Source of the DNA: JACVCS01 sp038328575
GTDB lineage: Bacteria > Planctomycetota > Phycisphaerae > Phycisphaerales > UBA1924
NCBI GenBank assembly: GCA_038328575.1
Contig: JBBQMD010000001.1
Coordinates: 1-64,000, forward strand
DNA length: 64,000 bases
Direction: 5' to 3'
Position 1 is the stretch's first letter. Every line of letters starts with the position of its first letter. Position numbers and translations under genes: made by a program. The notes below the pieces were generated by a model. The model made no database searches, had not been told where the DNA came from, and saw nothing but the letters and a program-made list of their open reading frames with translations. Shown in pieces: positions 25,525 to 33,622 of the stretch.

Positions 25525-27258
25525 ATGGACGCGAGCAACGACCAACCCGCCCAGCCGCCAGGCACGCCCGCCGCGACGCGGGAAAACGCCCAGAAAATGC
25601 CGTCAACCGGCGGCGGAGCGTCCGCCGATCAGAGCGGGGGCCACACGCTCGGGGCCGCGGTGCGGGTGACTTCGATTGTCACGCTCGCATCAAGATTCGG
25701 CGGCCTGGCCCGCGACCTGCTCATCGGGCTGATGTTCCGCGATACCGCCTTGGGCTCGGCATTCTCCATCGCCTTCGCAGTCCCCAACCTCTTCCGGCGG
25801 CTCTTCGGCGAGGGTGCCCTCTCCGCGGCGTTCGTCCCCGAATACACCCAGACTCACAAGCGCGATACCGACGTCGCCGACCGCCTCGCCTCGCTCACCA
25901 TGATCTGGCTCGCGATGGCGACCTCAGTCCTCACGCTGCTCGGCGAGGTCGGCCTGCTCATCGCATTGCTCGTGCTGCCGCCAGACAACGAGCGGCACAT
26001 GGCCATCACCTTGACCATGGTGATGTTGCCGTTCATGCCCTTCATCTGCATGGCCGCCATCCTTTCGGGCATGCTGCAAGTCCACGGCAAGTTCGGCCCC
26101 GCCGCCAGCGGGCCGCTCATCCTCAACGCCTTTGTCATCGGCGTCGGCCTCTACTACGTCCTTAGCGGCCAGACCGCCGGCCTGACCGCGGCCCTGACCG
26201 TCGGCATCGCCACCACACTCTCAGGCCTGACGCAGGTGCTCTGGTTTCTCTGGCTGCTGCGCAGACACGTTCGCTGGCGGCGTGATCACGCGCCAGCCAG
26301 GCCCGCCGCGATGACGATGCTGAGGCGCTTCGTGCCCGTCTTGGTCGGCGCGGGCACGCTGCAACTGAACACCTTCTTTGACCTGATCATCGCGAGCTTC
26401 CCCATCTGGGTCGGCCCCACGATCATGGGTGTGACGTACCCGCTGGACGAACGCAGCGCGACCATCCTCTCGATGACCAGCCGCATCTACCAGTTCCCGC
26501 TGGGGGTCTTCGGCATCGCGGTCGCCTCGGCGGTCTTCCCCCTGCTATCCAGGGCCGCGGATGAGCACGAGGCCTTCGCCAGCGTCCTGCGCCGGGGCGT
26601 GCGGCTCTCGCTCTTCATCGCCATTCCCGCCTCCATCGGGCTCGTCCTCGTCCGCCATGACGCCACCGCGGCCCTCGTGCCCACCTTCAGCGCCATCGGC
26701 AAGGCCCGCTGCGCCGACGTGCTGCTCGGCTTTTCACTCGGCGTCTGGGCGTACTCGCTCACGCACGTGCTCACCCGCGCGTTCTACGCCCTTGGCGATA
26801 CCCGCACGCCCATGCGCGTCGCGATCTGGATGGTCGGCGTCAATCTTTTGCTTAACCTCGCGCTGATCTGGCTCTTGCGCGAAGCGGGCCTGGCGTGGGC
26901 CACGAGCATCTGCGCCATGATTCAGGTGCTCATCCTCTGGCGTCTGCTCTCGCGCCGCACCGGCATCACGCTGGACGGCGCGACAGCGAACAGCGTGCTG
27001 CGGATCTTGGCGATGTCGGGCGCGATGGCGCTCGGCGTGATCGCGCTACGCCTGCTGTGGCCCGCGTCTGAAGACGACCTGTGGAGACACCACGCCCTGC
27101 GACTCCTCGCCTGCGCCGCGGCGGGCACTCTCGGCTACGTCGGCTTAGGCGCGTTACTCGGCATGCCCGAACTCACCTGGCTCCTCCGCCGCCCACCCGC
27201 GCCGCGAGCCGGCGCGCCGAGCCGCGAGACGTCTCGGCCGGTCGATCCGGGCGCTTGA
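25525..27258 (+). CDS. murJ: Lipid II flippase MurJ (MviN family)
   Basis: This 577-residue polytopic membrane protein flips the undecaprenyl-linked peptidoglycan precursor across the inner membrane. The diagnostic N-terminus is present: SRFGGLARDLLIG, FSIAFAVPNLFRRLFGEGALSAAFVPEY. The mid-protein segment FPLGVFGIAVASAVFPLLSR and the later RAFYALGDTRTPMRVA are also MurJ signatures. About 14 hydrophobic segments can be counted. It supports a peptidoglycan-containing envelope. It is transcribed alone. A heptamer array lies 56 nt after its stop. Confidence 0.95.
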   Translation: MDASNDQPAQPPGTPAATRENAQKMPSTGGGASADQSGGHTLGAAVRVTSIVTLASRFGGLARDLLIGLMFRDTALGSAFSIAFAVPNLFRRLFGEGALSAAFVPEYTQTHKRDTDVADRLASLTMIWLAMATSVLTLLGEVGLLIALLVLPPDNERHMAITLTMVMLPFMPFICMAAILSGMLQVHGKFGPAASGPLILNAFVIGVGLYYVLSGQTAGLTAALTVGIATTLSGLTQVLWFLWLLRRHVRWRRDHAPARPAAMTMLRRFVPVLVGAGTLQLNTFFDLIIASFPIWVGPTIMGVTYPLDERSATILSMTSRIYQFPLGVFGIAVASAVFPLLSRAADEHEAFASVLRRGVRLSLFIAIPASIGLVLVRHDATAALVPTFSAIGKARCADVLLGFSLGVWAYSLTHVLTRAFYALGDTRTPMRVAIWMVGVNLLLNLALIWLLREAGLAWATSICAMIQVLILWRLLSRRTGITLDGATANSVLRILAMSGAMALGVIALRLLWPASEDDLWRHHALRLLACAAAGTLGYVGLGALLGMPELTWLLRRPPAPRAGAPSRETSRPVDPGA

Positions 27259-27314
27259 CCTGCACAGCACTCTCCATCTTCCACCCTCCGCTCGCCTCGG
27301 CCCCCGGCCAACGG

Positions 27315-27367
27315 CCAATGACCAATGACCAATGACCAATGACCAATGACCAATGACCAATGACCAA
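27315..27367. repeat. Heptamer tandem array, unit CCAATGA
   Basis: Seven exact CCAATGA units are followed by a partial CCAA. The array lies downstream of murJ. Period-7 tandem repeats of this kind recall the STRR elements of cyanobacteria. Confidence 0.95.
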
Positions 27368-27762
27368 CGCGCAGCCGAAGTGCGTTGCCGTAGGGTGCCC
27401 TAGGCTGCCTTAGGAACCCTTGGGGTACGGGGTCCCCCTATGCCTCTCGGCGGGGAGTTCGACAGAGGCGAAGTCGATGGGGCACATGCGGAGACGGTCT
27501 TGTTGCGTGCAGGCCGGCAGGCTCGTGTGCCACTTGGGCGTCACCGCTCGGAGTCACAGAGGGCAGCCAGCCTGACGCTTCGGACACATCCCACACGGGC
27601 ACAGCCACCCCGAAAGGACGCCGACGCTCGGGTAGAAGATTGAGAAATCCGGCGCGGTAGTGGAGCTAGACTTTCTTTTGATTGACGTCGAGGGTGATAC
27701 CAAAGAGTGGCAAGTCCGTCGGCGGTGAGTCGGTGGGACCGGTGCGGCGTGAAGCACGGGCA
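27368..27762. other. Non-coding stretch between murJ and the hairpin repeats
   Basis: No gene is supported in these roughly 395 bases. Short open frames have no recognisable features and overlap repeats. The segment near 27368-27440 contains short palindromic G/C/T runs (GGGTGCCCTAGGCTGCCTTAGG) that could act as a weak terminator for murJ. Confidence 0.4.
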
Positions 27763-27959
27763 GCACTGATCCGCAGAGCCGGATCAGTGGCAAGGTGATT
27801 GATGCCACGGACCCGTGGGGATTGGTTCATTCGGGAGCGAAGGCGGCACTGATCCTGCCGCGGGATCAGTGGCACGTTCGATGCCACGCACCCAGAGCCG
27901 GTAGCCAAGGGCACTGGTCCGCCGAGCCGGACCAGTAGCACGATCAGTGCTACGCACCC
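27763..27959. repeat. Three copies of a two-stem inverted-repeat element
   Basis: Copies lie at 27763-27814, 27846-27893 and 27911-27959. Each has stem A (CACTGATCC...GGATCAGTG), then stem B (GTGGCA...TGCCAC), then a C-rich end (GCACCC or GGACCC). In the third copy the first stem reads CACTGGTCC/GGACCAGT and the second GTAGCA/TGCTAC, so both arms have changed together. This argues that the folded form is maintained. Related copies occur at 28808, 28888, 29189, 29516 and 29595. Confidence 0.85.
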
Positions 27960-27967
27960 CCTCGTCG

Positions 27968-28762
27968 TCAGCGATTTCCCCCCTCGCTCCTCTCTTGCTC
28001 TACGAGAGCCGCACTCATTGCTGATCTCGCCGCGACCTCGAGCTCTTCTAGACGCTTACTCCACCTGCTTTCCTCATCTGCGTTCTCTGAGACCTTCGCA
28101 CGCTGCTTGCGGAGTTCGAATGCAGCGCGCCATGAACCCGACAAAATCAGCACGCGTGGTTTCGCAGTCCTCCAATCGGAGTCGGACTTATAAATTGCGA
28201 AACCTGCTCGAAGCAAGTCGGCAGAAAGATCGCTAGCTCGCTCGGCTTCTTGGAGTTCGCCATACTTAGCAACGGCGGCAAGAGCGAGAAAGTATCCACT
28301 AATATCCATAGCATCGACAATACTCCGATCAGGTAGAATTATATCGTTCGTTCGCCTACTTTGGGAATCTCCCTCTCCCCAAACGATGGCAAGTGATGTT
28401 GAATGCCCGATTTGCTTGATCGCCTCGAGGTCATTGCCAAACTCTTCTAGAGGACTCCATTTCGAACGAGGATCGAACCCCCCACGAAAATACTCTGACT
28501 CAACATGTTTCTTGCCTACTTTATCGATACTAAGTCGAGCAATTGCCGATGCTCCATCCGCGTGTTTTGGCTCAGCGGGTTGCGCCCACTGGAGAGGAAG
28601 CAAGAACTTCTCGCCATCAAAGAACTCAAATTTCTTCGCCGCTGCTGCTGGTGGCGTTAGTTTAGTCCGGTTTGCTGGCGTCGACGATGTGCCATCACAC
28701 CCACCGGCTGCGATCGAAAGCGTGAGTAGGAAAGCAAATACGACGACAAGTTGATGGCTCAT
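27968..28762 (-). CDS. Orphan lipoprotein, function unknown
   Basis: This 264-residue protein has a lipoprotein signal (VVVFAFLLTLSIAAGGCDG; Cys in an AGGC lipobox), so it is probably anchored on the outer face of a membrane. The mature part is soluble with a helical Lys/Glu-rich C-terminus (about 215-260). I start at ATG 28762, which has GGAG 8 nt upstream. GC is visibly lower than the core genes. It is flanked on both sides by the inverted-repeat elements and lies downstream of an RHS remnant on the same strand. An immunity-like role is possible only by position. Confidence 0.6.
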   Translation of the reverse strand: MSHQLVVVFAFLLTLSIAAGGCDGTSSTPANRTKLTPPAAAAKKFEFFDGEKFLLPLQWAQPAEPKHADGASAIARLSIDKVGKKHVESEYFRGGFDPRSKWSPLEEFGNDLEAIKQIGHSTSLAIVWGEGDSQSRRTNDIILPDRSIVDAMDISGYFLALAAVAKYGELQEAERASDLSADLLRAGFAIYKSDSDWRTAKPRVLILSGSWRAAFELRKQRAKVSENADEESRWSKRLEELEVAARSAMSAALVEQERSEGGNR

Positions 28763-28807
28763 CAAAATTTACTCCAATACACTAGTTATTTCAAACAACC
28801 AACTACA

Positions 28808-28915
28808 GGGGTGCGTGGCATTGATCGCCTTCGTGCCACTGATCCGGCTTTGCGGATCAGTGTGCTGGGACGTGCGGCGATCTACGAGCACTGATCCGCA
28901 GGGCCGGATCAGTGG
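28808..28915. repeat. Inverted-repeat module, first copy of a duplicated unit
   Basis: A complete element in reverse orientation (28808-28862) is followed, after a 25-nt spacer, by a stem-A-only element (28888-28915). The whole module recurs without gaps at 29516-29619 (offset 707), with about a dozen differences by eye over roughly 100 positions. Confidence 0.85.
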
Positions 28916-28924
28916 GACACACCC

Positions 28925-29175
28925 TTTGTTGCGCAGGGCGGCTTTCGGCGAGCCCAGCGGCGGCACCAGGTCGCCGTCGTCATAGGCGATGTCGATCGAG
29001 CTGGTGAGGAACCGGCGCGCCGATCCGTACGCCGTGTAGCGAACGTGCTCCATCGCTCGACCATCACTGTTCAACAACGCCACCACGTCGGCTCTCCAGT
29101 TCTGAACATAGTAGCGCGTCTGATCGCCGGTGGAGTCCGCCGCGGCGTACCACGGCGTGGGGGTTTGGGTCAATC
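28925..29175 (-). pseudogene. RHS-repeat core fragment (truncated remnant)
   Basis: The minus strand encodes TRYYVQNWRADVVALLNSDGRAMEHVRYTAYGSARRFL, a clear match in style to the RHS core region (YYVxN...GxVxALxNxxGxxxExxxYxxYG), then DIAYDDGDLVPPLG. RHS proteins are normally over 1000 residues with many YD repeats; only about 80 residues remain. No upstream YD repeats and no C-terminal toxin follow. Both ends abut inverted-repeat elements. An open frame runs 28769-29242, but its outer parts are translated repeat. I read it as a gene remnant. Confidence 0.7.
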
Positions 29176-29188
29176 GGGAGCGAAGGCG

Positions 29189-29236
29189 GCACTGATCCCG
29201 CCGCGGGATCAGTGGCACGTTCAATGCCACGCTCCC
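29189..29236. repeat. Inverted-repeat element at the 5' edge of the RHS remnant
   Basis: This is a complete two-stem element (GCACTGATCC...GGATCAGTGGCA...TGCCAC). Its left flank TCGGGAGCGAAGGCG is identical to the flank of the copy at 27846, so the homology extends beyond the hairpin. Confidence 0.85.
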
Positions 29237-29266
29237 GCCCACCGCACCCCTCTTCGGGTGAAGCCG

Positions 29267-29509
29267 TCATGACCCGGTATCGCTATCGCTCGATCTAGCT
29301 ATATCTTTATTAACTAAGTAAGTAAACCAAGTAATGCCGACTAACATAGGGATAGAAATAATTCCCAGAAGCACATACTTGTTCGTTGAATACGAACCAC
29401 TAGAATGAATCGCGATTGAAAGAGATGAACATAAAACCATGAAAGATGGCATGTAAACCAATAAAAGGCGTCTGTGAGATATATCAACTCGTCGATTGAA
29501 ATTCATCAT
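29267..29509 (-). CDS. Small two-helix membrane protein in an AT-rich segment
   Basis: This 80-residue product has two hydrophobic helices: LLLVYMPSFMVLCSSLSIAIH (about 15-35) and YVLLGIISIPMLVGITWFTYLV (about 45-66), with a polar Ser/Asp tail. Two ATG codons in a row (29509, 29506) can start it. GC is far below the surroundings, a sign of foreign origin. It is bracketed by inverted-repeat elements and lies upstream of the RHS remnant. No family was recognised; small membrane immunity proteins of RHS loci look similar, but that is conjecture. Confidence 0.5.
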   Translation of the reverse strand: MMNFNRRVDISHRRLLLVYMPSFMVLCSSLSIAIHSSGSYSTNKYVLLGIISIPMLVGITWFTYLVNKDIARSSDSDTGS

Positions 29510-29515
29510 AATCCC

Positions 29516-29619
29516 GGGTGCGTGGCATTGATCGCCTTGGTGCCACTGATCCGGGTTTGCGGATCAATGTGCTTTGACGTACGGCTATCCAAGAGCATTG
29601 ATCCGCAGGACCGGATCTG
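29516..29619. repeat. Inverted-repeat module, second copy of the duplicated unit
   Basis: This direct repeat of the module at 28808-28915 consists of a complete reverse element (29516-29570), a spacer and a stem-A element (29595-29619). The last element is degenerate in its right arm (GGATCTGAG). Confidence 0.85.
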
Positions 29620-29682
29620 AGGCGAGTGCAATACTACGCTCCGGCGCGATGTTCGGGATCGCCACTCGCTACTGCCTCTTGG

Positions 29683-29724
29683 CAACTGCCCACTGCCCAC
29701 TGTCCACTCCCCATTGCCCACAGC
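29683..29724. repeat. Heptamer tandem array, unit CCACTGC
   Basis: Six 7-bp units (CAACTGC, CCACTGC, CCACTGT, CCACTCC, CCATTGC, CCACAGC) end 5 nt from the stop codon of the beta-helix gene, on its 3' side. Confidence 0.85.
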
Positions 29725-29729
29725 CCTCA

Positions 29730-31001
29730 TCAGTACGTGAAGTTTGCCCACGCACTCGTGCTTCCGGGACTGACCCCGCCGCTGTTGCCGGTGATCGCCG
29801 CCGACGTCGTCGCGCTCACCACGAAGCACACGTTGCCCGCGACCACATCCCAGTTGTTGCCGTTGCCCGAACACGTGTTTCCCGCAATGAAGTTGCCCGT
29901 GCCGTCCACCTCGATGCCTCGGTCGTTCAGGCGGCAGGCGTTCCCCTCGATCCGGTTATCCACCGACACAACCACGATCCCCGCACCATCCCCTGTTCCA
30001 GCCCCGTTTCCGTCGCACTGGTTGTTGCGGATGACGCAGCGGAAGGTGGCGAAGATGCCGTTCCCGACGTTGTTGAGCGACACGCAATCGACGATCGTCG
30101 TTGTGTTCCCGATCCCAAATCCGGTCCCGCCGTTCGCCGTTGCCGTGCTGCGCGCGACCAGGCATGCGGTGTCCACCCGAATCCCACCGCCTGTGTTCTC
30201 GCTCGCCGAACAATCCATGATTGTGCTTCCCGTGCTCGCATAGATTCCAAGACCGTTCTTTCTCGAAGCGCACGACGTCACCACCGAGCCTTTGTCGACC
30301 GAGATCCCCACCCCAGAGCTGCCCTGCACCGAGCAACCCGTCACTGTGGAGGCATCCCCGACGTCGATCCCGTTCCCCGTGTTGTCGATCACCATGCAGT
30401 ACTCCACAATGGCGGTCCCGCGCGCACGAATCGCTTCCGAACCCATATTGTCACGCACCAGACAGTGCCGCACAATCGAGCCGTACCCAACCGCGATCCC
30501 GACATCCCCGTTCGCGACAACGTTCACTCGTTCTACGCGGTGCTGCTCGCCGTTTCCAGAGATATCTGCGATCAGCCGCACGCCGTACCCAGCCCATCCC
30601 GTGACCGATCCATCTGTCACCGCCACGCCAGTGAGCGTCCCATCAACCATGACTCCGTTCAAGGTGCCTGCGACGCCCCGGACTTCAAAGCCGCCCAGAT
30701 CGATCGTGACCCTGCTCGATGCGATCTCGATGCCATGCTTGCCGACAACGCCGGTGATGTTGCCAGTGAGGTAGTACGACCCGGGTTGCGTGATCTTGAA
30801 GAGGCTATTGGCGTCGCCGGGCGTATTGGTGAGGTTGATCGCGATCCGCGGCTCGACTTCTTGAAGCGTCTTGTTCGTCGACGTCACCGGCCCGGCGGGC
30901 GGGTTGAGCGGGCCAGCGAACAGGAGGCCGCCCGTGGCGAGGGCGAGCGCGGCGGCGATGAGGATGGTGAAGAGCCTGCGTCTGGTGGTTGTTGTGTTCA
31001 T
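29730..31001 (-). CDS. Exported right-handed parallel beta-helix protein
   Basis: This 423-residue protein has a signal peptide (RRRLFTILIAAALALATGGLLFAG). From about residue 130 it shows repeats of 22-24 residues with GIxV/GNxI patterns (for example GNGIDVGDASTVTGCSVQGS, NGLGIYASTGSTIMDCSASE), typical of NosD/pectate-lyase-like beta-helices. Such proteins often bind or cleave polysaccharide; no catalytic residues can be assigned. The segment ITQPGSYYLTGNITG is a common N-terminal motif of planctomycete members. It is transcribed alone and is followed on its 3' side by a heptamer array. Confidence 0.85.
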   Translation of the reverse strand: MNTTTTRRRLFTILIAAALALATGGLLFAGPLNPPAGPVTSTNKTLQEVEPRIAINLTNTPGDANSLFKITQPGSYYLTGNITGVVGKHGIEIASSRVTIDLGGFEVRGVAGTLNGVMVDGTLTGVAVTDGSVTGWAGYGVRLIADISGNGEQHRVERVNVVANGDVGIAVGYGSIVRHCLVRDNMGSEAIRARGTAIVEYCMVIDNTGNGIDVGDASTVTGCSVQGSSGVGISVDKGSVVTSCASRKNGLGIYASTGSTIMDCSASENTGGGIRVDTACLVARSTATANGGTGFGIGNTTTIVDCVSLNNVGNGIFATFRCVIRNNQCDGNGAGTGDGAGIVVVSVDNRIEGNACRLNDRGIEVDGTGNFIAGNTCSGNGNNWDVVAGNVCFVVSATTSAAITGNSGGVSPGSTSAWANFTY

Positions 31002-31250
31002 CCGGGAAGTTTACTTTGAACGCCGAGCAACGCAACGAAAATCACGAGGGTTTAAGGGAGCGCGGCGTTACCTCGCCGGCGTGACGGTTTGTCGGAACGG
31101 CGCGATGCGGCCATCAAAGAAAACGCTGAACTGCGGGGACGGATCAATGGATCGGGCATGGGGTGCTTGCAGCTTGCTCAGGACCCGCCTTGGAAAGGCG
31201 GGCCACCTGAACATGCGGGCACCTTGGAGGAGTGGATCCGCAAGGCCGGA
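31002..31250. other. Intergenic region with one degenerate hairpin element
   Basis: No gene is supported. A hairpin GTGGATCCG...CGGATCAC (31232-31255) resembles stem A of the repeat family at 27763-29619. It lies at the 3' end of the zinc-ribbon membrane protein gene and could serve as a terminator. Confidence 0.5.
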
Positions 31251-31628
31251 TCACCGTGACGAAGGGGTGATCGAGGTGGGCGGGGTGATGGTGTTGTTGC
31301 ACTCGGGGCAGCGGTTGGTGGTGAGTGTGCGGATGTCGTAGCCGCAAGCGCCGCAGTAGTTGGCCAGGTCGCGCATGCACCAGCGGATGAAGCCGCGGGC
31401 GTTAAAGGTGAAGTAGATGCCGACGGCGGTGGCGGCTGCGGGCGGGATGATTGCGCCGAGGATGGAGAATATTATGTACGAGAACTCGGGGCCAGCAGCG
31501 CCGCTGAGGAAGCTGGGGAGGTTGATGGCCAGCGACGCGATGGACATCAGCAACACCGGGGCAAAGTAGATCATGACGAGCACGCCGACGAGGCGGACGA
31601 TCAGGCGAAACCAGCCGTAGTCGATCAT
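31251..31628 (-). CDS. Membrane protein with C-terminal zinc ribbon
   Basis: This 125-residue protein has two or three hydrophobic segments (about 8-35, 48-70) and a C-terminal zinc ribbon CGACGYDIRTLTTNRCPECN (about 92-111). The CGYDxR...RCPECG-type ribbon is very common at the ends of small membrane proteins in Planctomycetota. Function is unknown. Its ATG overlaps the stop of the preceding gene as ATGA, so the two are translationally coupled. Confidence 0.75.
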   Translation of the reverse strand: MIDYGWFRLIVRLVGVLVMIYFAPVLLMSIASLAINLPSFLSGAAGPEFSYIIFSILGAIIPPAAATAVGIYFTFNARGFIRWCMRDLANYCGACGYDIRTLTTNRCPECNNTITPPTSITPSSR

Positions 31629-31960
31629 CGTGAGCTCTGGGTGTTGATGGCGCGGGTGATCTTGCCAGCGGGTGCATAGAGGACGGTAATGGCGACGGCG
31701 CCGGCGATGGAGTAGCCGGCGAGATGCCCGATCTCAGAGATCGACAGGGCGGCGGCGCGGGCGCGGATGAAATCCAATATGTCGCCAAGCAAGCCCGGTG
31801 GGCCGGGCGGGCCGCGTGCGCTGAGATCTATGGCGAGCTCGGGAAGGGCGGAGTGGAGAACCTCGGCGGTGCCAATCACGAGCGTGACCACGGCGGCGAG
31901 CCGAGCCAGCAGCACGAGGTCGAGCAGGTTGGGGCGTGATCGCAGCGTCACTTGAGCCAT
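31625..31960 (-). CDS. Small membrane protein coupled to the zinc-ribbon protein
   Basis: This 111-residue protein has two hydrophobic segments (LVLLARLAAVVTLVIGTAEVL, about 13-33, and GYSIAGAVAITVLYAP). It starts at ATG 31960, overlapping the end of astD by 13 nt, and ends in an ATGA overlap with the next gene. The tight packing suggests astA-astD and the two membrane proteins form one transcript. No family was recognised. Confidence 0.6.
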   Translation of the reverse strand: MAQVTLRSRPNLLDLVLLARLAAVVTLVIGTAEVLHSALPELAIDLSARGPPGPPGLLGDILDFIRARAAALSISEIGHLAGYSIAGAVAITVLYAPAGKITRAINTQSSR

Positions 31961-33537
31961 GCGTCTTCCAGCATCATGCCTTCGGGGAGCGCGGCGGCGT
32001 CGGAGGATTCGAGCATGCTGGCGACGGGGGTAGCGCAATAGTCAAGGGCGAAGGAGCCAGCGGGACGATGGTTGCCGGACCAGCCGAGGCCGCCGAAGGG
32101 GAGCTTGCTGGAAGCGCCGGCGGTGCCGGCGTTGACGTTGATGCAGCCGGCGCGAACCTCGCTGACGAAACGCGCGGCGGCGGCGCGGTCTTTGGTGAAG
32201 ATTGCGGCGGCGAGGCCGTAGCGGGTGGCGTTGCTCTGGGCGATTGCGTCGTCAAAATCGTTGACGATGGCGATGCGCAGGAGCGGGCCGAAGATCTCGG
32301 TGTCGCAGCCGGCATCAAAGCCAGCTTCGCCCGGGGCGAGGGCGTCGGCGGTGGTAAAGCGGTCGACGCGGAGGATCGAGGGGGTGATGAAGAAGCCCTT
32401 GCTAGTGGAGCCGGGGGTGTCCAGCGCGCTAGATCGTACGAGGACTTCGGCGCCCGCGGCCTGAGCGCGAGATTGAAAGTTCAGGAGGTCAGCGCGAGCG
32501 CGATCGTTGTTGATCGGGCCCATGAAGACGGGGTGCGTGGCGCGGGGCTGGCCGACCGAGAGCGTGGAGGCGATCTTGCAGACGGCGCTGATAAGGCGGT
32601 CGGCGATGTCGCGATGGATGATGGCGCGCCGCGTACAGGTGCAGCGCTGGCCGGTGGTGGCGAAGGCGGAGCGCGCGAGCTCGATGGCGGCGAGGCGGAG
32701 GTCGCAATCAGGAAGGAAGACGGCGGGGTTGCTGCCTCCCAGTTCGAGGGCGATGATGCGGCCCGGTTGGTCGAGGTTGGCCTGGAGGATTTTCTTGCCG
32801 ACGGGCCAGGAGCCGGTAAAGGCGATGGCGTCGAGCTCGGGGTTGGTGGCGAGCGCGGAGGCGACATCGGCGCCGCCTTGAACGAGGTTGAAGACGCCAA
32901 GGATGTTGATGTCTTCGGCGCGGAGGGCTTCGTCAAACCAATCGGCGAGTTGCTGGCCGACGGCCATGGCTTTGTCGCTGGGCTTGAAGACGATGGTGTT
33001 GCCCATGGCCAAGGCGGGGACGATGTGGCCGTTGGGCAGGTGGGCAGGGAAGTTGAAGGGGCCGATGACGCCCATGACGCCGTGGGGCTTGAAGGTGCAG
33101 CGGCCGATACGTGAGGGGGAGAGGGCGAACTCGAAATCCGAGACGCGATGGAGGCCGCCTTCGGGGGCGGGGTCGAGGGTGATATCGACCTTGCCGGAGA
33201 GGAGCGCGGCTTCCTGCTTGGATTCCCAGAGGGCTTTGCCGATCTCGTCGCAGAGCAGATCGGCCATGAGGGACTGGCGCGACTTGGCGATGTCCGCAAA
33301 GCGGCGGAGCACGGCGAAACGCTTGTCGCGCGGTGTCTGCGACCAGGCGGGAAGGGCCTTGCGTGCGGCGGCGCAGGCGAGGTTGACATCGCTGACGCGA
33401 GGCGAGCAGGCGAAGATGCGCTGCTCGGGGAAGGCGGGGTTCACGGTGAGGTGGGAGTCGCCGAGGATCGGATGCCATTGGCCGGCGATGAGGTTGGCGG
33501 GGCCGCGGAGGATGTGCGAGGCTTGGTCGATGGGCAT
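31948..33537 (-). CDS. astD: Succinylglutamate semialdehyde dehydrogenase AstD
   Basis: This 529-residue NAD-dependent aldehyde dehydrogenase oxidises N-succinylglutamate semialdehyde to N-succinylglutamate in the arginine succinyltransferase pathway. AstD-type features are AWSQTPRDKR, ILxxFADI-like helices, GPFNFPAHLPNGHIVPALAMGN, FTGSWPVGKKI, the general base in IALELGGSNPAVF and the catalytic Cys in FATTGQRCTCTRR. The length is slightly above the usual 490. It lies 85 nt downstream of astA on the same strand. No astB, astC or astE is in the window. Confidence 0.9.
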   Translation of the reverse strand: MPIDQASHILRGPANLIAGQWHPILGDSHLTVNPAFPEQRIFACSPRVSDVNLACAAARKALPAWSQTPRDKRFAVLRRFADIAKSRQSLMADLLCDEIGKALWESKQEAALLSGKVDITLDPAPEGGLHRVSDFEFALSPSRIGRCTFKPHGVMGVIGPFNFPAHLPNGHIVPALAMGNTIVFKPSDKAMAVGQQLADWFDEALRAEDINILGVFNLVQGGADVASALATNPELDAIAFTGSWPVGKKILQANLDQPGRIIALELGGSNPAVFLPDCDLRLAAIELARSAFATTGQRCTCTRRAIIHRDIADRLISAVCKIASTLSVGQPRATHPVFMGPINNDRARADLLNFQSRAQAAGAEVLVRSSALDTPGSTSKGFFITPSILRVDRFTTADALAPGEAGFDAGCDTEIFGPLLRIAIVNDFDDAIAQSNATRYGLAAAIFTKDRAAAARFVSEVRAGCINVNAGTAGASSKLPFGGLGWSGNHRPAGSFALDYCATPVASMLESSDAAALPEGMMLEDAWLK

Positions 33538-33622
33538 GCGGGAATGTAGGAGCGGGTGATGGGGGCGACGAGCAGTTGGGAGCGTGGCTGGGCTCGCGGA
33601 GGCGGGGTCTAAAAGGGCCGAG

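Noticed and set aside
27315..27367. CRISPR-like array
   Set aside because: The units are contiguous 7-mers with no spacers and no cas genes are nearby.
27763..29619. Integron attC sites
   Set aside because: The repeats lack the GTTRRRY/RYYYAAC core motifs and no integron integrase is in the window.
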